Origin: WJMT01 sp964624145
GTDB taxonomy: Bacteria; Acidobacteriota; Aminicenantia; Aminicenantales; Aminicenantaceae
Length of the DNA stretch: 64,000 nucleotides
Direction of reading: 5' to 3'
Assembly: GCA_964624145.1 (NCBI GenBank)
Contig: CAZUXT010000014.1
Span: 1 to 64,000, forward strand
Below the pieces are notes generated by a model. It saw only the letters and a program-made list of their open reading frames with translations, ran no database searches and was not told the origin of the DNA. Positions 50,291 to 58,458 of this stretch are shown here, piece after piece. The stretch's first letter is position 1, and the number at the start of each line of letters is the position of its first letter. Made by a program: the position numbers and the translations under genes.

Positions 50291-50546
50291 CTTTGTAATA
50301 CTTCCGGAATAAGATTTCCCATTCTCTGCTGCCTTCTTTTATTGTCTTTTTTTGGGATTCGATTTTTTTGATAGCTTTATTTTCAAGCAGTTCATAGAGT
50401 TTTAACTCATTCTCTATGCTTTTCACAATGGAAAGCCGGATTTCGTTTGGTTCGTCTAGAAACTCTACTTTGTCGTTCTCGAAAATAGATTCCATTATGA
50501 TCCGGGAAAGGTAGTTTATTTTTTCTCTTGATAATTTTACACTCAC
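50259..50546 (-). CDS. DUF507 family protein, second tandem copy
   Basis: A 95-residue helical, highly charged protein that starts MSVKLSREKINYLSRIIMESI. This matches the DUF507 pattern (LSRexIexLAxxIvdxL) and it ends with the WEILFRKYYKDEISKLGK helix. It is related to the gene directly upstream, which it overlaps by four bases. The function of DUF507 is unknown; the shape suggests a helical pair that may bind a partner. Both copies are kept in tandem with the thioesterase. Confidence 0.8.
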   Translation of the reverse strand: MSVKLSREKINYLSRIIMESIFENDKVEFLDEPNEIRLSIVKSIENELKLYELLENKAIKKIESQKKTIKEGSREWEILFRKYYKDEISKLGKSF

Positions 50547-50821
50547 AGGACTATGTTCTTTTCCTTTGCTAATTTGCTTTTGATCATGCGAAACATCGTT
50601 TGATACTCGATGTTTTCACTGCGTATCTTTTCTCTATGTTTATTAAGTATTTGTCTTACTTCCTGGTCAAGTTTTTCTTCGGTCTGGAATTCGTCAGTTA
50701 TGAGCTCTTGAACGTATTCGGCCATGAAATTTTTATCTTTTGTTTTAATTTTATTGTCTTTGATCAAGTTTTTTACAATGGAGAATCCCATGTGTTCTAT
50801 TTCATTCCTGCTTAATCTCAT
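50543..50821 (-). CDS. DUF507 family protein, first tandem copy
   Basis: A 92-residue paralogue of the next gene, starting MRLSRNEIEHMGFSIVKNLI and ending EYQTMFRMIKSKLAKEK. The family pattern of an N-terminal LSR helix, a central acidic helix and a C-terminal basic helix is visible. It overlaps the second copy by four bases (ATGA type), implying coupled translation and perhaps a heterodimer. No function is assigned to the family. Confidence 0.8.
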   Translation of the reverse strand: MRLSRNEIEHMGFSIVKNLIKDNKIKTKDKNFMAEYVQELITDEFQTEEKLDQEVRQILNKHREKIRSENIEYQTMFRMIKSKLAKEKNIVL

Positions 50822-50917
50822 AATCTATCTAAAATACAATATATGAGGCTAAAATTCAAGACTTGATTGATGATAAAATTCAAAAAGTTGGATTTTTAGA
50901 GATGGGAAGAACACATC

Positions 50918-51040
50918 CTATTTTTTTCTGCGTTTTTTTGAGGGTTTGTTTTCTCTGGAGGAGAAATAAAGGGAAAAAACGAATCCACCAAAACATACCC
51001 CGAAAATAATGACCATAAAAACAAAGGCTTCAATTTTCAT
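50918..51040 (-). CDS. Small single-pass membrane protein after NSS transporter (MetS-like position)
   Basis: A 40-residue open frame starting MKIEAFVFMVIIFGVCFGGF: one hydrophobic helix followed by a strongly basic tail (ENKPSKKRRKK). Its ATG (51040) overlaps the stop of the NSS transporter by 11 bases. Small membrane subunits (MetS) in this exact position are known for the MetPS methionine/alanine transporters. I call the position and topology, not sequence homology. A longer version from 51100 would read through the transporter's coding region and is rejected. Confidence 0.5.
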   Translation of the reverse strand: MKIEAFVFMVIIFGVCFGGFVFSLYFSSRENKPSKKRRKK

Positions 51041-52496
51041 CTTTTTTAGAAAGCTTTTTTGAAATAATTTTGTTAAAACAAAGAAAAACGACAATGGCAA
51101 CAGCCCATTGGAACAGCACTGTTCCTAACGTACTCTGGGAAAATACTTTATACCAGTTTCCGGGATCTTTTGAGTAGCTGTCCCAGAACCACCATCCCAG
51201 CATGGCGATGAGCTGGATCGGAAGGATGAATTTGACCAAAAAATCAAATCCTTTCCCGAGCTTGAAACGGGTCTCTGAAGTGGATATGATCTCTTCCCGG
51301 AATTTTTTTGGACCGGTCTTGAGCACAAGAAAGATAAAGAATGCTCCGCTGACAATAAGTCCCATTCCCCAGACCCAGTCCTGGTTGTTGAAAAAGCCAA
51401 GACTTATGGCTGAAGGCAAACCAAGGGCGAAACAACTGGCTCCGACTATGAGAACCGACTTTTTTCTTGTAAGTCCGGAATCCATGAAGATCCGGGTTAT
51501 CAGTTCCAGCTGGGATATAAGAGAAGAAAAGGCAGCAAAACAGAGAGCCAGAAAAAATAGGGCCAGAAAAAAAGAGCCGGATGGTATTTTAGAGAAAAGG
51601 TTGGGTATCCAGATAAAGGTAAGTCCGACATTGTCTGTTTTCATGACTTCCATAACCTTTTCCTGAGCTAAGTTCTGTCCAGAGAAAAATGAAAAGACCG
51701 TAGGTATGACAGTAACAGCTGCCAGAAGAGAGGCAAAGTAATCTCCAAAGCACAAAGTGGCGGATGTGAGAACCGGATTTTCTTTTTTACGGCTGTAAAC
51801 AGCATAGGTGAGGAGAAGCCCCCATCCTGCTCCTGTAGACCAGGCTGCCTGACTCAGGGCGTTTATCCATATTTCCAGGTCGCCCAGTTTGTGCAGGTTT
51901 GGAGTGAAAAGAAAGTTTAATCCTTTAAAAGCACCCGGAAGCGTCAGCGCTCTGGCACATGCGACAATGAGAAGAATGAAAAGCGCTGGGATCAGGAATT
52001 TATTGGCTCTTTCTATTCCTTTTGTGACTCCAAAATAGATTATTAAAGCGCCTATGAGAATAGCAAAAAAATGAAATCCGACCGGTTCCCAAGATGAAGA
52101 GAAACCCCTCCAGAAATCCAGAGGTTTTTTATGGATAAGGTCTTGAAAGCATGTGGCAAAAAAATACTTTATGCACCAGCCTGTCACTACAGTATAGTAA
52201 AATGTAATGGCTGCTGTAACAAAGGCAACAAACGTGCCCATCCATGCAAAATTCTTGCCTATCATGTCCATAAAGGAACCCACAACACCCCTTCTTGTCT
52301 TTTTCCCGATGGAGAATTCTATAATGAGCAGCGGAAGGGCCCAAATAAAGAGGAATAAAATCCAGGCGATCATAAAAGCGCCGCTTCCATATTGAGCCAC
52401 TATTCTTGGAAAACGCCATAAGTTACCGGTTCCAACAGCCATTCCCAGGCCTGCAAAGATAATCCCCCAGCGGGAAAATGACTCCCTGTTATTCAT
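51030..52496 (-). CDS. Neurotransmitter:sodium symporter (NSS) family transporter
   Basis: A 488-residue sodium-coupled amino-acid transporter of the LeuT fold with about 12 helices. Helix 1 carries the family signature (IIFAGLGMAVGTGNLWRFPRIV), with the unwound glycine region for substrate and Na+. The SQAAWSTGAGWGLLLTYAVYSR segment matches helix 6 of the family. It probably imports an amino acid with Na+, powered by the sodium gradient that the pyrophosphatase or other pumps make. It overlaps the truB stop by eight bases, so it is at the end of the nusA-truB operon, an unusual addition. A 40-residue membrane protein follows. Confidence 0.93.
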   Translation of the reverse strand: MNNRESFSRWGIIFAGLGMAVGTGNLWRFPRIVAQYGSGAFMIAWILFLFIWALPLLIIEFSIGKKTRRGVVGSFMDMIGKNFAWMGTFVAFVTAAITFYYTVVTGWCIKYFFATCFQDLIHKKPLDFWRGFSSSWEPVGFHFFAILIGALIIYFGVTKGIERANKFLIPALFILLIVACARALTLPGAFKGLNFLFTPNLHKLGDLEIWINALSQAAWSTGAGWGLLLTYAVYSRKKENPVLTSATLCFGDYFASLLAAVTVIPTVFSFFSGQNLAQEKVMEVMKTDNVGLTFIWIPNLFSKIPSGSFFLALFFLALCFAAFSSLISQLELITRIFMDSGLTRKKSVLIVGASCFALGLPSAISLGFFNNQDWVWGMGLIVSGAFFIFLVLKTGPKKFREEIISTSETRFKLGKGFDFLVKFILPIQLIAMLGWWFWDSYSKDPGNWYKVFSQSTLGTVLFQWAVAIVVFLCFNKIISKKLSKKDEN

Positions 52497-53466
52497 GGTG
52501 TTCTCCTTTGTTCACAACGCTCATTTGATTGTTGTGTTCCGTATCAATGACGGTAAACGGATGAAGCCCCTTTCGTTCCTGTTTTTTTGTTGCTAAAGCG
52601 ATGAGTTTGCCCTCAGGACTAAAAAGGCGAAAAATTTGGCTGTTTTCTGAAGAACCCTGTTTGTTGTTTGGGATGCTTTCAGAGCCAATGTTCATTATAT
52701 CCTCAGGTTTTATACTGGCGCCGTTTTTTGCCTTTAGGGCTCCTTGTTCGGATAGAATGATTTTCGGAAATTGAGGAAGCAAATTTTCAAGGGGGAGCAC
52801 ATATTCCTGTGTTCTCTTCTTATGGGCCATTGAGGATATTTTTTCAAGAGTCAGGCTATCGTCTATGCTGAAAGAAGCAATATGAGTTCTTTTTAAAGCT
52901 GATAAATGGCCTCTGCATCCTGCCTTTTTACCGATTTCATGGGCCAGGCTCCTGATGTAGGTTCCGGACGAGCATTTTGTTTCAAAATCAATGGCAGGAG
53001 GGGCATATTTCAATAGATTCAGGTAGTGTATTTTGATGGCAATCGGAGGGAGTTTTATCTTTATGTTTTTTCTGGCATGTTTGTATAAGGGCTTTCCCTT
53101 ATATTTTTTTGCCGAATAAGGGGGAGGGACCTGGGAAATATTACCTTCGAATGTTTTGAGTATCTCCCGTACTTTTTTTTCAGAGGGATATTCCGCCTTT
53201 TTCTCAGATGTGGCTTTTCCGCAGGAGTCATAGGTATCTGTCGAGTATCCTAATTTGATCTGTCCAGTGTAAACTTTGGTCAATTTTGCATAAAAGGGGA
53301 ACAATTTGGTGGCTCTGCCTATTCCTAAGAGAATCAGGCCGGTTGCCATAGGATCAAGGGTTCCAAAGTGGCCCACCTTTTTCTCATTGAGCAGGGCTCT
53401 TACTTTTTCTACGATATCATGGGAAGTCAGATTTTTTGGCTTATTTACCAGAATTATTCCGTCCAT
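52489..53466 (-). CDS. truB: tRNA pseudouridine-55 synthase
   Basis: Makes the T-loop pseudouridine at position 55 of tRNA. The 325-residue protein has GIILVNKPKNLTSHDIVEKV at the start and the catalytic aspartate (Asp38) in VGHFGTLDPMATGLILLGIGRATKL. The KVYTGQIKLGYSTDTYDS and CSSGTYIRSLAHEIG motifs follow. The C-terminal segment beyond about residue 230 is longer than in E. coli and low in conservation. It belongs to the minus-strand nusA-infB-ylxP-rbfA-nrnA-truB order found in many bacteria. Confidence 0.96.
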   Translation of the reverse strand: MDGIILVNKPKNLTSHDIVEKVRALLNEKKVGHFGTLDPMATGLILLGIGRATKLFPFYAKLTKVYTGQIKLGYSTDTYDSCGKATSEKKAEYPSEKKVREILKTFEGNISQVPPPYSAKKYKGKPLYKHARKNIKIKLPPIAIKIHYLNLLKYAPPAIDFETKCSSGTYIRSLAHEIGKKAGCRGHLSALKRTHIASFSIDDSLTLEKISSMAHKKRTQEYVLPLENLLPQFPKIILSEQGALKAKNGASIKPEDIMNIGSESIPNNKQGSSENSQIFRLFSPEGKLIALATKKQERKGLHPFTVIDTEHNNQMSVVNKGEHHE

Positions 53467-53493
53467 TAGACTTAAAATATCGTTTTCATCCGG

Positions 53494-54477
53494 TTAAGTC
53501 TTGTTGTCTTGGTGCTTATCATTAAGAAGCTCGTTCACAACAGAGGGAATTTCCTTAATTAATTTTTTATAATTTCCGGCTACTGTGAATCCTGCAGCGT
53601 GCATGTGTCCTCCGCCTGAAAATTTGTTGGCAATTTTCATTGCGTTCGCTTTTCCTTTTGTTCTTATGCTGACTCTAAATGTGTTTTTTTCCATTTCCTT
53701 AAAGAAGAGAACGACTTTGACTCCTTTGATGGTCCGGGTGCATGTTGTTATATCTTCTGTATCAATGTGTTTGATTTTTAATTTCCTGAGAAATTTGTCA
53801 AACATCGTGATCGTGGCAATATTTCCATTGTGCGACATTTTAAGAGTGGAGAGCACCTGGCCTAGGAGTTTGATTTTTTCCGGAGGATTATTATTGAAGA
53901 GGAGGTCCGTGATTTTATGGGGGACGGCTCCATGATTGACTAATTCATAGCAGGTCTTGAAAGCATTCGCTTTGGTATTTGAGAATTGGAAAGAACCGGT
54001 ATCGGAAACAATGGCGCTGTAAAGCAGGGAGGCAATATCTGAATTAAACTTGATGTTGAGGTGTTTGCCCAGTTCATAAACCATGCAGGCCACGGCAGCT
54101 GCTTCCGGATTGACCCAGTTGATGTCCGCATAAAAATCATTTGAATAATGATGATCGATATTTATCTTATAACAGTCATCAATATGAGTTTGTCCTGAAC
54201 GCTTGACATTGGCACATTCAAGAAGGATGACGACATCGAAATTTTCCGGTTTTATTTGACCGGAATCGATTATTTCAACTCCCGGAAAATGACTGAAAGG
54301 AAAAGGGATTTCATCTTTTATAAAAATAGAAGTATTTTTCCCCAGTTGTTTTCCCATTAAGTGCAGTGCGAGGCTTGTGCACACAGAGTCTCCGTCAGGT
54401 CTTAAATGGGATGTGACAGCAATGCTTTGGCTTTCTTTTATTTTTTCGCTTATTCGATGTACGGAATCCTCATTCAT
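53494..54477 (-). CDS. nrnA: DHH-family bifunctional oligoribonuclease/PAP phosphatase
   Basis: A 327-residue DHH/DHHA1 phosphoesterase (NrnA type) that degrades nano-RNA and can hydrolyse 3',5'-phosphoadenosine. Metal-binding motifs are in VTSHLRPDGDSVCTSLAL, the NIDHHYSNDFYADINWV DHH box and FKTCYELV. The C-terminal DHHA1 domain has GGGHMHAAGFTV. Position between rbfA and truB is the usual one for this gene in Bacillota and many other phyla. It overlaps rbfA by eight bases. Confidence 0.92.
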   Translation of the reverse strand: MNEDSVHRISEKIKESQSIAVTSHLRPDGDSVCTSLALHLMGKQLGKNTSIFIKDEIPFPFSHFPGVEIIDSGQIKPENFDVVILLECANVKRSGQTHIDDCYKINIDHHYSNDFYADINWVNPEAAAVACMVYELGKHLNIKFNSDIASLLYSAIVSDTGSFQFSNTKANAFKTCYELVNHGAVPHKITDLLFNNNPPEKIKLLGQVLSTLKMSHNGNIATITMFDKFLRKLKIKHIDTEDITTCTRTIKGVKVVLFFKEMEKNTFRVSIRTKGKANAMKIANKFSGGGHMHAAGFTVAGNYKKLIKEIPSVVNELLNDKHQDNKT

Positions 54478-54856
54478 TTTTATCTAGCTTATTGAGTATG
54501 CCTTCTACTTTTTCATCATATCCCATTAAGGGGTCGCTATTAAAAATAAGCATGGGATTATACTTTAATTTTGTTCTTGAAGCAACAGCTTTTCTGAAAA
54601 ATCCTGTTTTTGAATTTAAGAAGTCTATGATTTGTATCTGCTTCGGTTTATCCAGGACACTTATATATACGTGAGCTGTCAGGAGATCTTTTCCTATTTC
54701 TATCCTGGTGATGCTTGTCAAACTGGAATGAGAATCCTTCACGACTTCCCTGATTGACTGGCTCAGTATGCTTTTTAGGAGGCTTTCAACTTTTTTTTGT
54801 CTTATTGATTTATTCGGTCTCATTGTTTTCCCATCCGGATGGAATAGTTTCATCAC
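54470..54856 (-). CDS. rbfA: Ribosome-binding factor A
   Basis: Small KH-fold protein that binds the 30S subunit during maturation. The core is RPNKSIRQKKVESLLKSILSQSI, then LTSITRIEIGKDLLTAHVYISVLD, with the C-terminal KLKYNPMLIFNSDPLMGYDEKVEGIL. The frame opens at GTG 54856 (128 residues), with ATG 54823 (MRPNKSIRQ, 117 residues) closer to where other RbfA proteins begin; the true start is uncertain. Sits between ylxP and nrnA. Confidence 0.88.
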   Translation of the reverse strand: MMKLFHPDGKTMRPNKSIRQKKVESLLKSILSQSIREVVKDSHSSLTSITRIEIGKDLLTAHVYISVLDKPKQIQIIDFLNSKTGFFRKAVASRTKLKYNPMLIFNSDPLMGYDEKVEGILNKLDKNE

Positions 54857-54931
54857 CTGTTTTTTCGCAGTGATGCGTCAGCCTTGTCCCGCTCATAATT
54901 CAGCTTGGATTAATATTCAGATCGAATTTTT

Positions 54932-55216
54932 TTATTTAAAGAAATCTGTTTCCTTATAAAGGATTTCTCCTTCAATGCTTTCTTCTGCTTCCCTTATGAG
55001 CTGTTTGAATACTTTTTCAATAAGAGCCTGTTTATTATTGATCATGACGATTCCTATTTTAGCTCTCTGCCATTTGTTTTGGTAATCAAGTTCCGCAAAA
55101 GATACGTTGAATTTATTTTTCAATCTGTCCTGGTAGCTCTTCAGTCTCTTCCTTTTTTCTTTAAGGGAATGGGAATAAGGGAAATGGATTTCTATTCCTA
55201 AATATCCTATTATCAT
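54932..55216 (-). CDS. DUF503 / YlxP-like protein
   Basis: A 94-residue protein with the DUF503 pattern: IGYLGIEIHFPYSHSLKEKRKRLKS, then NVSFAELDYQNKWQRAKIGIVMINN. YlxP-type proteins are encoded between infB and rbfA in many bacteria and are linked to ribosome or translation factor function, but the exact role is unclear. Position and pattern agree. The spacer of 75 bases between it and rbfA shows no feature. Confidence 0.9.
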   Translation of the reverse strand: MIIGYLGIEIHFPYSHSLKEKRKRLKSYQDRLKNKFNVSFAELDYQNKWQRAKIGIVMINNKQALIEKVFKQLIREAEESIEGEILYKETDFFK

Positions 55217-55232
55217 TTAAAACTTCATCGGT

Positions 55233-57020
55233 TTATTTAGGGGGAGATTTTTCTATGGTGAAAGCTTCTATAATATCTCCCTCTTGGATATCTTTGAAGT
55301 CCTGAATATTAATTCCACATTCATATCCTTTTTTTATTTCAGTTACATCCTTTTTTAAATGCTTAAGGGAGGCAATTTTCCCCTCATGGATGACTTCGTT
55401 GTTTCTTATGAGTTTGATTTTTGAATTTCGATATATGGCTCCGTCTTTAACGATACAGCCGGCAATGATGCCGGCTCCTTTAATCTTGAATATGAGTTTG
55501 ACCTCCGCATTTCCTTGGTGGACCTCTTTTTCTACGGGTTCCAGCATTCCTTCCAAAGCTTTTTTGATGTCATCCGTGAGCTCATATATGACGTTGTAGG
55601 TTCTTATTTCCACGTCTTCAGCAGCAGCAAGCTCTTGAGTTTGTTTATTTGGTTTCGTGTTATAGCCTATGATAATTGCGTTTGAAGTTGATGCAAGATT
55701 AACGTCTGACTCGTTGATTTTTCCGGTAGAGGAATGGATGATGTCTATTTTAACATTATCTGTGCTCAAATTGGGCAGTATGTGATTGAGTGTTTCTGCT
55801 GAGCCTTGAACGTCTGCTTTTATGATAAGTGACAGATTCTTTATATCTTCTTCTTCCATATCCTTAAAAAGCTGGTCAAGAGTGGGGCGTTCTTCTTTAT
55901 TACCTTTTTTTTCTTTGATTTTCGACAGCCTGAAATTTGATATTCTCTTGGCCATATCCAGGCTTGGCAGCACCTGAAGGAAATCTCCTGCAACAGGTAC
56001 ATCGTTAAATCCTAATATCTCAACGGGCATGGAAATCTCTGATTCTTTCACTGCGTTTCCGTTCTCGTCAAACATGGCTCTGGCTTTACCATGTGTTGAC
56101 CCGCACACAAAAGCATCTCCGCACACAAGCCTGCCGTGCTGAATGATGATGGTGGCAATCGGTCCTTTTGATGCATCCAAGCTTGCTTCCAATACGATTC
56201 CCTGTGCAGGGACCTTTGGATTTGCTTTGAGCTCCAGCATTTCGCTGAGCAGGAGAATCATCTCAAGGAGTTCGTTAAGATTGGTTTTTTTCTTGGCGGA
56301 GATTTCAACGCAAATGGTATCCCCGCCCCAGTCTTCTACCAGCAGGTCCTCTTTTGAAAGCTGCTGTTTGGTGCCGTCAATATCTGCTTGAGGCCTGTCT
56401 GTTTTGTTTATAGCCACTATGATAGGCACATTTGCGGCTCTTGCGTGGCTGATCGCTTCTTTTGTCTGAGGCATGACTCCATCGTCTGCAGCTACGACCA
56501 GGACCACTATATCCGTGATTTTCGCCCCTCTGGACCTCAGCTTGGTGAAAGCTTCATGGCCGGGTGTATCGACAAAAGTGATGGGTTTATTGTTGAAAGA
56601 GACTCTATAGGCTCCTATATGTTGGGTTATTCCACCTGATTCTTTATTTACCAGATTTGATTGCCGGATAGCATCGAGAAGTGTGGTTTTACCGTGGTCG
56701 ACGTGGCCCATGATAGAAACAACAGGAGGTTTGGGAACCAGGTCTTCTGTTTTGCCTTGAGCTTCCATACGTACTATTTTTTCCATCGAAACGATTTCGA
56801 GATCTATATTGAGTATTTCTGATATGTCTTTGGCAAGGGATTCTGTGATTTCGTCATTGACGCCTATATTTAATCCTCGGCGGCTCAGTTTTCCTATGAG
56901 TTCCTTGGCTTTAATATCCAAAAGGTCCGTGAGTTCTTTCAGGTTTGTTCCATCTTGAATGACCATTTTGTCCGTCTCTTTTTTGCTTGGGTTGGCTTTT
57001 GATTTTTCTTTTTTTGTCAT
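55233..57020 (-). CDS. infB: Translation initiation factor IF-2
   Basis: GTPase that brings fMet-tRNA to the 30S subunit. The 595-residue form has a short N-terminal region with one IF2_N motif (GTNLKELTDLLDIKAKELIGKL), lacking the long charged linker of E. coli IF-2. The G domain then has MGHVDHGKTTLLDAIR, DTPGHEAFT and NKTD, followed by domains II to IV. GIVLEASLDASKGPIATIIIQ and the C-terminal fMet-binding C2 domain (VKDGAIYRNSKIKLIRNNEVI) are intact. It follows nusA by 33 bases. Confidence 0.97.
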   Translation of the reverse strand: MTKKEKSKANPSKKETDKMVIQDGTNLKELTDLLDIKAKELIGKLSRRGLNIGVNDEITESLAKDISEILNIDLEIVSMEKIVRMEAQGKTEDLVPKPPVVSIMGHVDHGKTTLLDAIRQSNLVNKESGGITQHIGAYRVSFNNKPITFVDTPGHEAFTKLRSRGAKITDIVVLVVAADDGVMPQTKEAISHARAANVPIIVAINKTDRPQADIDGTKQQLSKEDLLVEDWGGDTICVEISAKKKTNLNELLEMILLLSEMLELKANPKVPAQGIVLEASLDASKGPIATIIIQHGRLVCGDAFVCGSTHGKARAMFDENGNAVKESEISMPVEILGFNDVPVAGDFLQVLPSLDMAKRISNFRLSKIKEKKGNKEERPTLDQLFKDMEEEDIKNLSLIIKADVQGSAETLNHILPNLSTDNVKIDIIHSSTGKINESDVNLASTSNAIIIGYNTKPNKQTQELAAAEDVEIRTYNVIYELTDDIKKALEGMLEPVEKEVHQGNAEVKLIFKIKGAGIIAGCIVKDGAIYRNSKIKLIRNNEVIHEGKIASLKHLKKDVTEIKKGYECGINIQDFKDIQEGDIIEAFTIEKSPPK

Positions 57021-57053
57021 AGTTTACCTTAAATCTTGATATGTGTTTTCCAG

Positions 57054-58082
57054 TTAATCATTTTTTATATCGATTTTCCATCCGACTAGTTTTGAAGCCA
57101 GCCTGACATTCAATCCTTTTTTACCAATGGCAAGTGAAAGCTGGTCTTCAGGGACCACTGCTTCCAATAGTTTCTTTTCTTTATCAGCGATCTTTATATT
57201 TTCTACCTTAGCAGGGCTTAAAGCTGATTTGGCATATTCTTTTGGATTTTCAGACCATCTTATCACATCAATTTTTTCTCCGTTGAGCTCTTTGCTTATG
57301 GACAGGATTCTGCTTCCTTTGACACCTATGCATGCTCCGATAGGGTCTATATCTTTCTCATCCGTACTCACAGATACTTTAGAGCGTTCCCCGGGCCTGC
57401 GTATGACCTCTCTGATCTTTATGTTTCCACTGGATATTTCAGGAACCTCTATTTCCAGCAGTTTCATTAAAAATCTGTTGTCCGTTCTTGATATAATGAC
57501 TTGAGGTCCTTTTGTATCTCTGAGAACCTGAGTGATAATTCCTTTAATCCGATCACCTCTTCTGAATTTTTCATTGGGAATTTTTTCTCTTTCCGTAAGC
57601 ATCGCTTCAGTTTTTTTAACTTCAAGGATCATATTTTTATTGGAGTCGAAACGTCTTAAAACCCCTGTTATAATAGTTCCTATTTGAGGGGCAAATGTAT
57701 TGTAAATTTTTTCTTGTTCAGCGTCCCTGACTTTTTGAAATATCACCTGTTTGGCTGCCTGGGCCGCTATTCTTCCCAGTGTTTCCGAGGGGAGGTCTAT
57801 TTCAATATAATTTCCTTCCTTTGCCGTGACATCCATTTTTTTTGCGTCGCCAAGGGATATTTCCGTTGCCGGGTCAGTGACTTTTTTCATGATTTTTTTT
57901 ACATAATAGACCCTCAGTTCACCTTTTTCAGGTGAAAATTTAATATGTGCTTTCTCATTTTTATCGAAATAATTTGATGCGGCTACTTTTAGGGATTCCT
58001 CTATAGCACTGATGATGACTTTTTTGTCTACATCTCTTTCTTTGCTGAGCTGTAGTATCGTATTCCAAACGTTCACTTTCAT
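57054..58082 (-). CDS. nusA: Transcription termination/antitermination factor NusA
   Basis: A 342-residue NusA with the N-terminal RNA polymerase-binding domain (LQLSKERDVDKKVIISAIEESL), an S1 domain (GTIITGVLRRFDSNKNMILEVKKTEA) and two KH domains (VSVSTDEKDIDPIGACIGVKGSRI; LSLAIGKKGLNVRLASKLVGW). The C-terminal acidic repeats of E. coli NusA are absent, as in many non-proteobacterial forms. First gene of the translation-factor operon. rimP, which often precedes nusA, is absent: upstream lie a good promoter and a repeat-rich spacer. Confidence 0.96.
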   Translation of the reverse strand: MKVNVWNTILQLSKERDVDKKVIISAIEESLKVAASNYFDKNEKAHIKFSPEKGELRVYYVKKIMKKVTDPATEISLGDAKKMDVTAKEGNYIEIDLPSETLGRIAAQAAKQVIFQKVRDAEQEKIYNTFAPQIGTIITGVLRRFDSNKNMILEVKKTEAMLTEREKIPNEKFRRGDRIKGIITQVLRDTKGPQVIISRTDNRFLMKLLEIEVPEISSGNIKIREVIRRPGERSKVSVSTDEKDIDPIGACIGVKGSRILSISKELNGEKIDVIRWSENPKEYAKSALSPAKVENIKIADKEKKLLEAVVPEDQLSLAIGKKGLNVRLASKLVGWKIDIKND

Positions 58083-58138
58083 GTGTTCAGCCTTGTATGA
58101 TTAGACTTTTTTTAATAAAAGAATCTAAGGATTGGAAA

Positions 58139-58167
58139 ATTATAACTGAAAACTGAGGAATTATCAA
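58139..58167 (-). promoter_or_regulatory. Putative nusA operon promoter
   Basis: On the minus strand TTGATA (58167-58162) and a perfect TATAAT (58144-58139) are exactly 17 bases apart. Transcription from about 58132 gives a 50-base leader before nusA ATG 58082. One of the best promoter matches in the window. Confidence 0.65.
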
Positions 58168-58182
58168 ATAACAAAGTCAAGT

Positions 58183-58213
58183 TGACATCCCTGGTTATTC
58201 ACGTGTCAAGGTT
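58183..58213. repeat. Family B motif beside nusA
   Basis: CCCTGGTTATTCACGTGTCAAGG is the family's right-end variant in reverse, with TTGACA on the minus strand. It lies 13 bases upstream of a family A copy and just upstream of the nusA promoter. Confidence 0.6.
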
Positions 58214-58225
58214 GAGGAAAGGTTA

Positions 58226-58416
58226 ATGAAATTCAGGTATGGCCTGTGCTCGCTAAAGATTTTTAACGCCATTCTACTTCGTTTTTCTCAGCGCTTGCGT
58301 AACTCCCCCCGTCCGTGGGTCAGACATACTCAGCCCCCGGCTCCGCCGGATGCCCTCGAAAAGCCTCATCCAAAGGCTAAATCTTCAATGTCGCTTCACC
58401 CACACCTGAGTTTCAT
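58226..58416 (+). repeat. Family A intergenic element, copy 6 (forward)
   Basis: Ends TGAAATTCAGGTATGGC and ACCTGAGTTTCA pair with one wobble-type difference. Subfamily with CGTTTTTCTC and CCTCGAAAAG. Its CCCGGCTCCGCCGG hairpin is intact. Together with the element at 58459 it forms a composite whose outer ends are inverted copies of TGAAATT..GGCCTGTGCT. Confidence 0.88.
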
Positions 58417-58458
58417 AAGGAATTAAGCTTATCCTGTTAGATAAATAACATCATGCAG

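Noticed and set aside
3058..58416. Short open frames recurring inside family A copies (translations such as YGLCSLQIFNAIL)
   Set aside because: The same peptide appears because the repeat is conserved at the DNA level. Frames vary in length, switch start codons, lack ribosome sites and are interrupted between subfamilies; the covarying arms explain the conservation better.
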